A DNA stretch of 64,000 nt from Stieleria magnilauensis. GTDB lineage: Bacteria; Planctomycetota; Planctomycetia; Pirellulales; Pirellulaceae. The position numbers and the translations under genes are program-made. The stretch is taken from positions 1,400,394 through 1,464,393 of the forward strand of contig CP036432.1 of the NCBI GenBank assembly GCA_007753675.1. Reading direction: 5' to 3'. Positions 17,792 to 26,804 of the stretch are shown piece after piece. Under the pieces are notes generated by a model that was given only the letters and a program-made list of their open reading frames with translations, was not told the DNA's origin and did not search any database. Positions within the stretch are counted from its first letter, which is position 1. Each line of letters opens with the position of its first letter.

Positions 17792-19158
17792 GGGCCTGTC
17801 CAAAACTTTGTGTCACCGGTTCAGTTGTTTAGTATCGGTGGCTCGGCGGTAGGCGGTCCTCAAAGAGGATTGCAAAGTGGTTGAGTGCTTGCTTCCAATA
17901 CTTGATCGGGCGGGTCCAGCGTTTGGATGCCTCCATGATCGCCATATAGATCAACTTGGTTGCTGAGTCCTGGCTCGGGTAGATCTTGCGGTTCTTAGTA
18001 AACTTGCGAATCGTGCTGTTGACCGACTCGATTGCGTTGGTCGTGTAGATCACCTTACGAATCTCGGGCGGGAAGTCAAACAGTGTGATGATGTCCGTCC
18101 ACTTATTTCGCCACTGCCGCGAGATCGTCGGATACTTCTTGTCCCATTTCTCCGAGAACCGCTCCAGTTCGCTTTCAGCCTCTTCGGTTGTCGATGCGCG
18201 GTAGATTGATTTTAGATCACCTGCGACTGCCTTGCTGTCTTCATGCGAGACGTAGCGAAGGGCGGCGCGAACCAGGTGCACCAAGCAAAGCTGAATTCGA
18301 GCTTGTGGAAAGGCGGCTCGAATGGCTTCGGGGAACCCGGCAAGGCCGTCGACACAGCATACGAAGATGTCGGAAAGTCCGCGGTTTTTCAGGTCGGTTA
18401 AGCAGTTCAACCAGAATTTCGCCCCCTCGGTTTCAGCGATCCAGAGGCCCAAGAGCTCTTTCTTACCATCCAGATTGATTCCCAAAGCAACGTAAATCGT
18501 GTGGGGGCTGACCTTGGCCGATGCACCCCGAACGTTGACGACGATCCCATCGAAATAGACGATCGGACACACCGGATCGAGACGCCTCGACTGCCAAGTC
18601 TTTAGCTCGGCTTCCAGGTCCTCGGTGACGCTAGCGATCAGCGTTGGTGAAACATCCACGCCGTAGAGGTCTTTGACGATCTGCTGGATGTCGCGGGTGG
18701 TCAATCCTTTTGCGTAGAGGGCCAGGATTTTGTCATCGAATCCATCAATGCGACGCCGGTGCTTTTCAATGATCTTCGGCTCAAACGTCGAGTCTCGATC
18801 CCGAGGTGTTTCGATCTCCAGTTCCCCAAAGTCACCCTTGAGCTTCTTTGAAGAATGTCCGTTGCGACAGTTGTTTCGTTTTTCTTTGGAAGGCGTGCTG
18901 CCGGAGGCCGGTTCGGATTGTTCTTGATCGAGATGGTGATCGAGTTCGGAGTTGAGCATCGTTTCGATGCCCGACTTCATCATTGTTTTGACCAATGCAT
19001 TCAATTCACCGATGCTCGAAGCATTGCGAGCAAATTCAGCAGCAAGTTGTTCGACTTGCTCTTTCGTCTTGGTATCCATGGGAAGGGGCTCCTGCAGGAG
19101 AAAGTGTTTGGGTCAGCTTACAGTTATTGCTGGCAAACACAAAATTCCTGACAGGCCC
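17792..19158 (-). mobile_element. IS256-family insertion sequence
   Basis: A 1,367-base element with imperfect terminal inverted repeats (inward reads GGGCCTGTCCAAAACTTTGTG and GGGCCTGTCAGGAATTTTGTG) and the direct repeat AAAATGT at 17785-17791 and 19159-19165. IS256 elements usually duplicate 8-9 bases; seven are exact here. It interrupts a gene for a calcium-repeat protein. Confidence 0.9.
17829..19079 (-). CDS. IS256-family (mutator-type) transposase
   Basis: 416 residues, full length for the family. N-terminal region with a helical DNA-binding part, then the mutator core: PIVYFDGIVVNVRG (first Asp), CVDGLAGFPEAI (second Asp) and TTNAIESVNSTIRK (Glu), with CLVHLVRAALRYVS between. All three catalytic residues are present, so the element may be active. 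A second, much-deleted IS256-type gene of a different subgroup is at 38857. Confidence 0.93.
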   Translation of the reverse strand: MDTKTKEQVEQLAAEFARNASSIGELNALVKTMMKSGIETMLNSELDHHLDQEQSEPASGSTPSKEKRNNCRNGHSSKKLKGDFGELEIETPRDRDSTFEPKIIEKHRRRIDGFDDKILALYAKGLTTRDIQQIVKDLYGVDVSPTLIASVTEDLEAELKTWQSRRLDPVCPIVYFDGIVVNVRGASAKVSPHTIYVALGINLDGKKELLGLWIAETEGAKFWLNCLTDLKNRGLSDIFVCCVDGLAGFPEAIRAAFPQARIQLCLVHLVRAALRYVSHEDSKAVAGDLKSIYRASTTEEAESELERFSEKWDKKYPTISRQWRNKWTDIITLFDFPPEIRKVIYTTNAIESVNSTIRKFTKNRKIYPSQDSATKLIYMAIMEASKRWTRPIKYWKQALNHFAILFEDRLPPSHRY

Positions 19159-19745
19159 AAAATGTCGGCACCAGCGTTGCCCTCTAAGAGGTCAAAACGT
19201 TGATCCATTCCGCCGATGAGAATGTCGTCTCCAGTTCCGCCGGAAAGGATGTCCGCGCCGTCCCCGCCATTAAGCTCGCAGTCGATGTCGAACCAGCCGA
19301 AAAGCCAGTTGTAGTACGCCATTTGGCTGACATTCCAAAAACGAAAATCGTCGTCTCCGCCACCACCATGGAAGATGATTCGCGAAACTTGTTCCGGGCC
19401 GAACCAGCGAACATCCTGTGTTCCGATCGCTGAAGTTACTTCAACACGCAATAGTCCATTGCTGCCCGTGTAGACGATGCATTCGTCGTCGAAATCGGTT
19501 CCCCAAATCTGAAATGTCCCAGTCGCCCAGTCGAACTCCGACGATGGTGATAGTGGATTGGCTTCAGCCGAGCCATCCGACGTTTCGGATTCATTGGCCG
19601 TCATTGCCGTAGCCGACGTATAGGAGCCGGTGTAACCCGTCCCGCTGACGCTTGCTGTGGGGCTGTAATAGTACAACGACTGCGCGTGGGCGGTTGTGGC
19701 CAGAGTGAAAGTAGCGATTGCCGCTAAAAAAATTGTTTTGAGCAT
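19159..19745 (-). pseudogene. Calcium-repeat (RTX-like) secreted protein, N-terminal part
   Basis: Signal peptide (MLKTIFLAAIATFTLATTAHAQ), a Ser/Thr/Tyr-rich segment, a beta region, then glycine/aspartate nonapeptide-like repeats (NGGDGADILSGGTGDDILIGG, EGNAGADI) of the hemolysin-type calcium-binding kind. The gene was cut by the IS256 insertion after GADI; the frame now runs into the element and stops at 19113. The intact protein would have had 265 residues. Surface or extracellular location is likely. Confidence 0.8.
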
Positions 19746-19888
19746 GGTTCTTCGTCACTGAGCAAAGGGTTGTGTTTGTGAGTACCCCTTTCCAAGCGGA
19801 GCCATTCAAACATTGTTACATACATTTGGGATTAGAAGGCAGAAATGATGTCCGTTTCGCCAACGAGCCGCTTTACAGACAAGCGGAG

Positions 19889-19911
19889 GGCGAGGGAGTC
19901 AAACCCTCGCC
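19889..19911. other. Hairpin without T-tract
   Basis: GGCGAGGG/CCCTCGCC, eight pairs with a seven-base loop, in the gap between the calcium-repeat gene and a channel remnant. Neither strand has a following T-run, so it may be a decayed terminator of the remnant at 19945. Confidence 0.4.
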
Positions 19912-19944
19912 GAAAAAGGCCCCCTTCCCAATCTAGGATTCTTT

Positions 19945-20527
19945 TCAGGATTCGCTTCTGGTGCAAACAGCCAGTGCGTTTAGATCTTGGCGGCACGCGG
20001 ATTGCTGATCGACGAAGGCAGCTTGTAATTGGCTTGCTAGGTCATCAGAATCGCCGATCGACTGCGAAATCTCGATCGCCAGTCGCGGATCGGGATCGTC
20101 GTGCGTCGAGTGACAGATGACGAATTGCCGTTTGGTCTCCTCTAGCATCTGCATGCTGGCGTGCCAAAGCCGATCGACGGGCTCTACGCTCGCGGCGGGC
20201 TTGTGCCCATCGACCTGTCGCGCCGCTCGCATCATCGAAGAAACCTCCAAACAGAATCTCAGCATGCGGCTCATGGCGTACCGCGGTTCGCCGAACCGAA
20301 AGTAATGCAGTACCGGATAGAAATGATGCGATTCCAACAACTCCGCCATGTTCGACGACAGCGTGGGAAGGTCCTGGTTGACCAAGGAAGGAACGCTGAA
20401 ACCCACGATTGATGACTTTCGTGATCGGGCCAACCGTTGCCCGTGGATGGAGAACTGCCATGAAGGTTTCCCAGACTCCAAGGCAAGTCAACAGAAACCC
20501 GCCAGCAGTCAGGAACCAATTCATCAC
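19945..20527 (-). pseudogene. Ion-channel family protein, remnant with internal loss and frameshift
   Basis: From 20527 the first frame gives a membrane start (MMNWFLTAGGFLLTCLGVWETF) followed by VLHPRATVGPITKV, like the N-terminus of bacterial two-TM potassium channel-like proteins. Near 20405 the meaningful frame changes and gives the soluble C-terminus of the same family (LESHHFYPVLHYFRFGEPRYAMSRML), ending at 19945. The pore region between is missing, so the product cannot work. Assignment to the family is from memory of its conserved HYFRFGEP motif. Confidence 0.5.
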
Positions 20528-20536
20528 GCTAATGCT

Positions 20537-20815
20537 TCACTCGCCGTACTTCCGAAAAACAGTCATTAGCTCTTCGATCTTCTCGTCGCGGTCCTTGGCA
20601 TCCTCGCTCTTGATTGCATCGCTAACGCAGGTTCGGATGTGCTGTTCCAGAATAATCTGACCGACTTTGTTCAATGCCCCGGTCGCGGCGGACAACTGCA
20701 TCAGAATATCGACGCAGTACTCCTCGTCCTCGATCATACGACCAACTGCTTCGACTTGTCCGATGACGCGTCGAAGTCGGTTGTTGAGCTTCTTTTTCCC
20801 GTCGTCTGAGAGCAT
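20537..20815 (-). CDS. CsoR/RcnR-family metal-sensing repressor
   Basis: 92 residues from ATG 20815; a GTG ten codons upstream is possible but has no better ribosome site. All-helical DUF156 protein: LNNRLRRVIGQVEAVGRMIEDEEYCVDILMQ then ILEQHIRTCV. The Cys of EYC and the His and Cys of QHIRTC match the C-H-C copper ligands of CsoR. Such proteins form tetramers that release DNA when Cu(I) binds. Likely regulator of the three RTACC-N6-GGGTAT sites. The gene lies 76 bases after the small gene at 20892 and shares its probable promoter, so it would be autoregulated. Confidence 0.85.
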   Translation of the reverse strand: MLSDDGKKKLNNRLRRVIGQVEAVGRMIEDEEYCVDILMQLSAATGALNKVGQIILEQHIRTCVSDAIKSEDAKDRDEKIEELMTVFRKYGE

Positions 20816-20891
20816 TGGTGAGAACGTTGGAGAGGCGGATATCACAGAATCTCGGATTTTACCCTCAAAACGTCTCCTTGGTTAGTCCGCT

Positions 20892-21143
20892 TCACATCAT
20901 CATCTTGGGCGCGGCTTCATAAGCGTGGAGATCACCGAATCGGCGAACGATTTCAGCAAATACCGCACCTTTTTCAACGGGCTGGTCGCTGTTCATCACC
21001 AACTCATACAGGTCGTCCGGCAGGACCCGGAGTACCGTCATCAATCCCTTCACGCTCATCGGGTAGCTGGCCCGCATTCCGCGAACTTCTTTTCGGCTCC
21101 AAATCGCCTTCATGAAGTCATCGGACATCTCCATGCCCATCAT
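20892..21143 (-). CDS. Small hypothetical protein upstream of csoR-like gene
   Basis: About 83 residues if started at ATG 21143; other starts at 21140 and 21128. No ribosome site is convincing. It is not recognised. The segment MKAIWSRKEVRGMRASYPMS-VKGLMTVLRVLPDDLYELVM looks like a compact helical protein, and Met is frequent (13 of 83, including MMGMEM and a final MMM), which could suit copper binding. It lies on the same strand as csoR, and a candidate CsoR operator is about 100 bases upstream. Expressed together with csoR is inferred. Confidence 0.5.
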   Translation of the reverse strand: MMGMEMSDDFMKAIWSRKEVRGMRASYPMSVKGLMTVLRVLPDDLYELVMNSDQPVEKGAVFAEIVRRFGDLHAYEAAPKMMM

Positions 21144-21239
21144 CTTCTGGGGATAGCCCGGACTTGAACAACAATGATCGCACTGAAAAATACTCCTGAT
21201 CCGAACAGCATCCTTTGGAATACTCGTTAGATCGGCAGG

Positions 21240-21256
21240 ATACCTGAGTGGGGTAT
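21240..21256. promoter_or_regulatory. Candidate CsoR-type operator (copy 3)
   Basis: ATACCTGAGTGGGGTAT, matching RTACC-N6-GGGTAT. It lies upstream of the minus-strand pair 20892-21143 and csoR, in the position expected for autoregulation. Same 17-base layout as 3771 and 6142. Confidence 0.5.
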
Positions 21257-21299
21257 ATAAAAACCAAACTCTCAGGCCACTTATCGTGCAAAGCTCGGC

Positions 21300-21593
21300 T
21301 TGAGCGGGAGAATAGGAAAGCTCGCAATTGCCCCGCCCATTACGCAAGCTTCGCAGCCCGCAATCTCAACGCATTGGGCATCGCTTGGCGGTTACAACCT
21401 ATCGCTGCTCGCACCCGAGATCCAAGAGGGGTTGCTGTACCTGCCTTGCGAGATAACGGGGCGTTCCAAAATTCACGAATGGAACCTGCGTCCGATCACC
21501 AGGCAACTGCCTTGGGAACGCCAACGAGAAATGTGGTCGAATCTGCTCGCTACAGGACAAGCATCGCATTCGAGTTCAGCGAACGACTGTTAG
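21300..21593 (+). pseudogene. Remnant with recombinase-associated HTH protein C-terminus (weak)
   Basis: Only the stretch LSLLAPEIQEGLLYLP ... GRSKIHEWNLRPI ... WERQREMWSNLL has protein character. It recalls the C-terminal part of small ParB/KorB-like HTH proteins found near planctomycete recombinases (LAPEIQE..., LRPI..., W..Q). There is no proper start and the N-terminal part is not recognisable. The rest of 21257-21850 shows no gene. Confidence 0.3.
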
Positions 21594-21850
21594 ATGTGTC
21601 CAATCAGCGATTCAGTCATTGCTTTCTTTTCCTGCCACAAGAAAAGCGTCTTACACTGTAATTCACTGCTGCAAATACACACTGCCGCGCGACGGTGAGC
21701 CATCATTCGCCGGGACACTTCTACAATCGCATACAATTGCATACGAATTTCGTGTAGTCACGTGACCGATACTCAACGTTCAATTGAGTAGCATCCGTGG
21801 CTCACTACGTCGCCTCGGAGCGTTGAAAAACCAAACAGGAAATCCGTTGC

Positions 21851-23017
21851 ATGTGGAAATTTGGATTGCAGTTCGCGCTGACCGTGCTGTGTTGCATGCC
21901 GTGTTGTTCGGCTGAGACAACGCCTCGCAGCCATCTTGGCGATCGTGTCGAATCGTTCACGTTGGACAATTGCCATGGAAAATCCGTGTCTCTGGATGAT
22001 TTCGCCAATGCACTGCGTGCTCAGCGGACGCCGGAAGTCTTTCTGCTGGCCCATGAACGCGTTGTCCGATATCACGGTCGCATTGACGACCAGTATGGCG
22101 TTGGGTACTCGAAACAACGTGAGTTGATCTCTGCTTGGGTTGAAAACGGAATGCCCGAGGGCGACGCCGGTGACTTGCCGGAGCAACCGGAATTCGCCGA
22201 GGGCTGGCAGATTCAGAAGCCGCATCAGGTCATCGCAATGCGAGACAGGCCATTCTCCGTTCCGGCTGAAGGCGTCGTCGATTACAAGCGTTTCGTCGTT
22301 GATCCTCAGTGGGATAAGGACAAGTACATCGTGGAATCGGAAGCTCGGCCGGACAAGCGCTGCGTCGTGCATCACATCTTGGTATACGTTATCCCGCCGG
22401 GTGAGAAACGTCGTGATCTTCGCCAGACACTTGCAGGGTATGCTCCGGGAAGTCCGGCGCTGCAACTCAAAGATGGAATTGCGATCGAGGTTGAAGCAGG
22501 TAGCAAGCTGCTGTTCGAGATGCATTACACGCCCAATGGAACACCCACAGATGATCTGAGCTATGTTGGCTTTCGCTTCGCAAAGAAGGAAGACGTGCGG
22601 AAACGTCTGCGTAGGCGACTCGCCGCGAATCACAAGTTTGAGATTCCAGCGGGAGCGGCGAACCATGCGGTGAGAGCTACTTATGTATCGCGACAGGAGG
22701 AGAACCTCCTCAGCATGTCACCGCACATGCACTTGCGAGGCAAATCGATCCGCTATGACATCCGCTTTCCGGATGGGCGTGAAGACACGTTACTGAACGT
22801 TCCCAATGACGACTTCAAATGGCAACTCAAGTACATACTCGAGGAACCGCTCACGTTGCCAAGGGGAACGCGGATCGAATGCACGGCCGTGTTCGAAAAT
22901 AGTGAGTACAATCTCGCCAATCCCAATCCTTCAAAGCCGGAACGCTGGGGCGACCAGAGTTTTGAAAAAATGATGATCGGATTCATGGACACCGTACCTG
23001 TGAAGGATGAGTTTTAG
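21851..23017 (+). CDS. Redoxin/copper-monooxygenase family protein with two internal domain losses
   Basis: 388 residues; full-length relatives have roughly 600 or more. Signal peptide, then the beginning of a redoxin domain (LGDRVESFTLDNCHGKSVSLDDF) jumps directly to its end (RTPEVFLLAHERVVRYHGRIDDQYGVGY), losing the centre where the peroxidatic Cys lies. It then jumps to ISAWVENGMPEGD, losing the cytochrome c part with CxxCH. The C-terminal copper type II ascorbate-dependent monooxygenase-like domain (about 150-385) seems whole, with VVHHILVYV, FEMHYTPNG and MSPHMHLRGK, whose His/Met residues could hold copper. Both losses keep the frame. Its TAG overlaps the GTG of the next gene, so they are coupled. 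Confidence 0.75.
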   Translation: MWKFGLQFALTVLCCMPCCSAETTPRSHLGDRVESFTLDNCHGKSVSLDDFANALRAQRTPEVFLLAHERVVRYHGRIDDQYGVGYSKQRELISAWVENGMPEGDAGDLPEQPEFAEGWQIQKPHQVIAMRDRPFSVPAEGVVDYKRFVVDPQWDKDKYIVESEARPDKRCVVHHILVYVIPPGEKRRDLRQTLAGYAPGSPALQLKDGIAIEVEAGSKLLFEMHYTPNGTPTDDLSYVGFRFAKKEDVRKRLRRRLAANHKFEIPAGAANHAVRATYVSRQEENLLSMSPHMHLRGKSIRYDIRFPDGREDTLLNVPNDDFKWQLKYILEEPLTLPRGTRIECTAVFENSEYNLANPNPSKPERWGDQSFEKMMIGFMDTVPVKDEF

Positions 23018-25077
23018 TGAGAGCACCAACGCCACTCCTGCTCTTGATCGTCTCGTTGGCCTTCGGCACGACAATATTGTCGGCCAATGACTTCACCCGT
23101 TTTCGTGGAGCTGACGCGACGGGCGTTGCCAACGATCATCCGAAACTTCCTGATCATTGGAGCAAGACAGAGAACGTTGCTTGGGTGGCCGACGTACCAG
23201 GACAGGGTTGGGGGAGCCCGATCATCGTTGGTGATCGCGTGTTTGTATCCTCCGTCGTTGCAGAGGAAGAGAACATCAAGCCAAAGGGAGGCCTATATCT
23301 TGGCCAAGGCGTGCGCGACCCTGCGAAGGGCATCTTTACCGCGTCGCCTTGGGCTTACAACGGGAAGTTATTTTGCTTGAGTGAGGATGGTTTGACCTAC
23401 GTCATCAAGGCCGGCCCGGAATTCGAGATTCTGAACACAAATCCGCTGGATGAACTCTGCATCGCGACTCCAAGCGTTGTTGGTGACAAGCTGCTCGTCC
23501 GAACGCAGACGAAGGTCTATTGCGTCACACAAGGTGCCAAGTTGGCCGCAGTTGAGTCCAATGACGAATCAGCGATCGTTCAGACGCGGCTCGGTCCGGT
23601 GGCTGGTACTGCGTCGCGAGACGATTCGATCGAAGTGTTCAAAGGCATACCGTATGCTGCGCCACCGGTCGGCCATCTGCGATGGCGACCGCCTCAACCT
23701 GCGGCCAAGTGGTCGGATGTCAGAAAGTGTGACAAGTTCGCTGCGAGATCGCTGCAGACGAACAATCGACCGAATCAGTCAGAGGATTGTTTGTACCTGA
23801 ACGTTTGGACGGCGCGCGAACGAGTCAGAGAGAAACGTCCCGTGATGGTTTGGATTCACGGAGGCGGGTTCACTCAGGGCTCGGGACATCAGCCCGGTTA
23901 TGACGGTACGCAGTTGGCCAAGCGCGGAGTTGTCGCGGTCACGATCAACTATCGATTAGGCGCGTTGGGCTTCATGACTCATCCGGCGCTTTCGGCGGAG
24001 TCTCCGCGCGGTTCGTCGGGCAACTACGCTATTCTGGATCAGATCGCGGCGTTGGAATGGGTTCGCGACAACATCGCTAACTTTGGCGGCGATCCCGAGA
24101 ACGTAACGATCTTCGGCGAGTCGGCAGGCGGCACCAGCATCTATCTCCTCACGGCAACGCCGTTGTCGAAGGGGTTGTTTCATCGAGCCATCTTGCAAAG
24201 CCCTTGGCTTGATCCCGTCATCTTTCGAGATCTGAAAGATGAAAACGCGAACGGTCCGCCAGCCGAGTTCGATGGTGAAGAGCAAGCTCGGAAGTTGCTG
24301 GGCAGCGATGCTGGTAATGGCGACGCCGAAGGTGATGCTGTGCTTGCGAAGCTGCGAGCGATCCCGGCGAGCGAAGTGCTCGGCAAAGTCAAGCAGCGCT
24401 GGCCAATAGCAACGGACGGCTGGGTCTTCCCCAAGCCTCCGCATCAAATCTATGCTGACGGCGAACAGCATGACATTCCCGTCATCGTCGGCACGAACCG
24501 CGACGAAGGAACCATGTTCGCACCCCGAAAAGCGTTTGGCGGAACGTTGGAAACGTACAAGCAGGCCATGGTCGAACGATTTGGCGAGCATGGAGACCAA
24601 GTCGCGGACTTTTATGCACCTAAGTCCCAAGACGATCTTTGGAAAGTAGCCGTCCAGCAGATCACGGACGTCTGGTTTATTCAGCCCTCTCGCGAGTTTG
24701 CTCGTGCGATGGACAAGCAAGACACCGACGTCTGGATGTACCACTTCACCAAACCCGTTTGGGGCTGGATGGGCGCGGCACACGCCGCCGAGATCGGATA
24801 CGTTTTCGGAAATCTGGAAGAACCGAAACCGGACGACGCGGAATTGTCCCGTGCCTTCATGGATTACTGGGTGCAGTTCGCAAAGACTGGCAATCCAAAC
24901 GTCGAAGGCAACCCTGAATGGCCGCGATATACGACCGCCGAGGACCGTCATCTTGTGATGGACAAAGCGATCGATGTCGACTCTGGCCTGCGAAGTGAAG
25001 CTTGTAACCTACTTAACGACATGCGGCGAGAACGACGGAATCAGGCTGTGCCACAACATGAATTCCGCAAAGACTGA
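23017..25077 (+). CDS. Chimera: truncated PQQ-type beta-propeller fused to type B carboxylesterase
   Basis: 686 residues. Signal peptide, then the first ~80 residues of a PQQ-like propeller (RFRGADATGVANDHPKLP...GQGWGSPIIVGDRVF) and the last ~80 (FTASPWAYNGKLFCLSEDG...LCIATPSVVGDKLLVRTQTKVYCV); about 230 residues between are missing compared with ~430-residue relatives. From about residue 185 a complete carboxylesterase follows in frame: FKGIPYAAPPVG, WIHGGGF, GESAGG (nucleophile Ser), and HAAEIGYVFG (His). The esterase keeps its catalytic residues but relies on the propeller signal peptide for export. It starts at GTG overlapping the upstream stop; the next gene follows after three bases. 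Confidence 0.78.
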   Translation: MRAPTPLLLLIVSLAFGTTILSANDFTRFRGADATGVANDHPKLPDHWSKTENVAWVADVPGQGWGSPIIVGDRVFVSSVVAEEENIKPKGGLYLGQGVRDPAKGIFTASPWAYNGKLFCLSEDGLTYVIKAGPEFEILNTNPLDELCIATPSVVGDKLLVRTQTKVYCVTQGAKLAAVESNDESAIVQTRLGPVAGTASRDDSIEVFKGIPYAAPPVGHLRWRPPQPAAKWSDVRKCDKFAARSLQTNNRPNQSEDCLYLNVWTARERVREKRPVMVWIHGGGFTQGSGHQPGYDGTQLAKRGVVAVTINYRLGALGFMTHPALSAESPRGSSGNYAILDQIAALEWVRDNIANFGGDPENVTIFGESAGGTSIYLLTATPLSKGLFHRAILQSPWLDPVIFRDLKDENANGPPAEFDGEEQARKLLGSDAGNGDAEGDAVLAKLRAIPASEVLGKVKQRWPIATDGWVFPKPPHQIYADGEQHDIPVIVGTNRDEGTMFAPRKAFGGTLETYKQAMVERFGEHGDQVADFYAPKSQDDLWKVAVQQITDVWFIQPSREFARAMDKQDTDVWMYHFTKPVWGWMGAAHAAEIGYVFGNLEEPKPDDAELSRAFMDYWVQFAKTGNPNVEGNPEWPRYTTAEDRHLVMDKAIDVDSGLRSEACNLLNDMRRERRNQAVPQHEFRKD

Positions 25078-25080
25078 TTC

Positions 25081-26616
25081 ATGGCACAATTGCACAAATT
25101 GTTGAACAAGTTAGCTGCCAAATGGGTTATTTTGGTGGCCGCTGTTTTCGCTAGCTCATCGTTGCTTTCAGCGCAGGAGCAACCTCCTCAATCGCTTGAA
25201 AAGAAGATGCAGCGATTTCAACAGCGTGCCGAGCGTTGGCATCGCGCCGGCGAGATCATGCGAGAATTCCATCCTCTGATGAAAGAGGGAGAGTTCGATC
25301 GCGCCGAGGCGATGCTTGACCGGGCACTCAGCATTCTCGAAAGCGGAACCGACCCGCAAGCAGCAGAACGACTTCGCAAGTTTCGACGGCAAACGGATGA
25401 GACACACTACATCATTCTGCCAGTCCCGGAAGCCGGGCATCTGCATGGCGGAAACCTCGAAGCCTTTGAGCAAGGAATCCTGCGAACCAAGCGGCAACTC
25501 GGTTCGGTCGCCGATCCCACGAGACATAATTGGGGCTTCCACCTGATGTTGCCTGCTTGGCGTTTTGACCCTGAACACCTTTTCAGCCCAAACGCCAGCC
25601 CGCAAGTCATAGCGCGTTCTGTAGAGGGAGCAATCGAAGTCGCTTTGCGCCACGATGTCGCTGTCTATATCACTGTAGAAAATCTTGAATGGGACAACCG
25701 GCCTGACCTCTGGAACTTCAACGATGAAGAAGAGCCGGGCTATGATCCGGCCAATGCAAAGAATGTCGAATGGATGGACTGGAACGGCACGCCGCATCCG
25801 CATCGCTATCGCGACTGGGGCCGCCCCGAACAGATGCCGCCAGTGATCTGTTACAACAGTCTCGCTGTCGAGCGCGAAGTGTCGCGTCTGGCCGAACAGG
25901 TCATCGGCCCAGCCATCGCAGCGGGACTGAAGAAGCTTGCTGATACCAATAAACAGCACCTTTTCGCAGGAGTGACCGTTGGCGCAGAGCCAGCGTTGCC
26001 GAACTACTCCGTCATAGACAAAGTCAATCCGCGGATTGCCGAGAAGATGGAACGTGACGGCGTTCCGCGCCGTCGTCTCGGCTACAACGCATTGACAAAC
26101 CTTGGCTACGGCAGAGACAACCCGCCTGCGGACTTCGCTGCTACGCTGGCCAAGGTGAATCAGGACTACATCTCGCTGTGGGCGCGAAACCTTGCCAAGG
26201 GCGGCGTCCCATCGAACAAAATGTACAGCCACGTGGCGGCGGGAGCAGGAGTTGTCGGTTCGCCCGGAGTGGAATTCACGAACGCCCCTATTTCGATCGC
26301 GTTTGCCGAATCCTGTCGTCCCGGCTGGACAACCTATCCGGTTGGACCGTTGCAGCATGACTTTGGCGTGCTTTATGAAGCACTCGCCGCGCATAACAAT
26401 CCGCCGTGGGCCAGCACAGAAGCAACACCCAGTGGCATCGGGCCGGGAGGCACTTCAATGCGCGAGTACCTTCAGCGGCACTTCGATTTTGGAGCGACGG
26501 TCGTGGTGTTCAACACGGGCGCGACCGATCCGGAGTTCGCCCGGCGACTGCACCGTGAGGTTTGGGGCGAGGACGCACTTCACGCCTATCAGGAATTTCT
26601 AGCACGCGATGAGTGA
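25081..26616 (+). CDS. Secreted hypothetical protein, possible TIM-barrel glycosidase-like
   Basis: 511 residues: signal peptide (WVILVAAVFASSSLLSA), a helical region (residues 35-105, QRFQQRAERWHRAGEIMREF), then a large alpha/beta domain. Segments such as GFHLMLPAWRFDPEHLF, DVAVYITVENLEWD, FAGVTVGAEPALPNYS and WASTEATPSGIGPGG have the rhythm of a TIM barrel with acidic residues at strand ends, as in clan-A glycosidases, but no family signature was recognised. It is the third gene of a tight cluster with 21851 and 23017. Function unknown; sugar hydrolysis is only a suggestion. Confidence 0.7.
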   Translation: MAQLHKLLNKLAAKWVILVAAVFASSSLLSAQEQPPQSLEKKMQRFQQRAERWHRAGEIMREFHPLMKEGEFDRAEAMLDRALSILESGTDPQAAERLRKFRRQTDETHYIILPVPEAGHLHGGNLEAFEQGILRTKRQLGSVADPTRHNWGFHLMLPAWRFDPEHLFSPNASPQVIARSVEGAIEVALRHDVAVYITVENLEWDNRPDLWNFNDEEEPGYDPANAKNVEWMDWNGTPHPHRYRDWGRPEQMPPVICYNSLAVEREVSRLAEQVIGPAIAAGLKKLADTNKQHLFAGVTVGAEPALPNYSVIDKVNPRIAEKMERDGVPRRRLGYNALTNLGYGRDNPPADFAATLAKVNQDYISLWARNLAKGGVPSNKMYSHVAAGAGVVGSPGVEFTNAPISIAFAESCRPGWTTYPVGPLQHDFGVLYEALAAHNNPPWASTEATPSGIGPGGTSMREYLQRHFDFGATVVVFNTGATDPEFARRLHREVWGEDALHAYQEFLARDE

Positions 26617-26804
26617 TCATGACGAAGAAAATGCCGCGGCTATTCTGTGCCGCCGATACACAGTATTCCTCAGAGCAACAGCGCTGCATCCGCAGCAACA
26701 GCCCCCGCTTCCTTTGGGATGCCCGAAGTTGAAACAGCAATCGAACTCAGCGACGTTAGCTCGCCCAATCCATAATCGACGACGTACTATCAATAGCGAT
26801 TGAA

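Noticed and set aside
19889-19911. Rho-independent terminator
   Set aside because: The stem is good but neither strand has a T-run; listed only as a hairpin.
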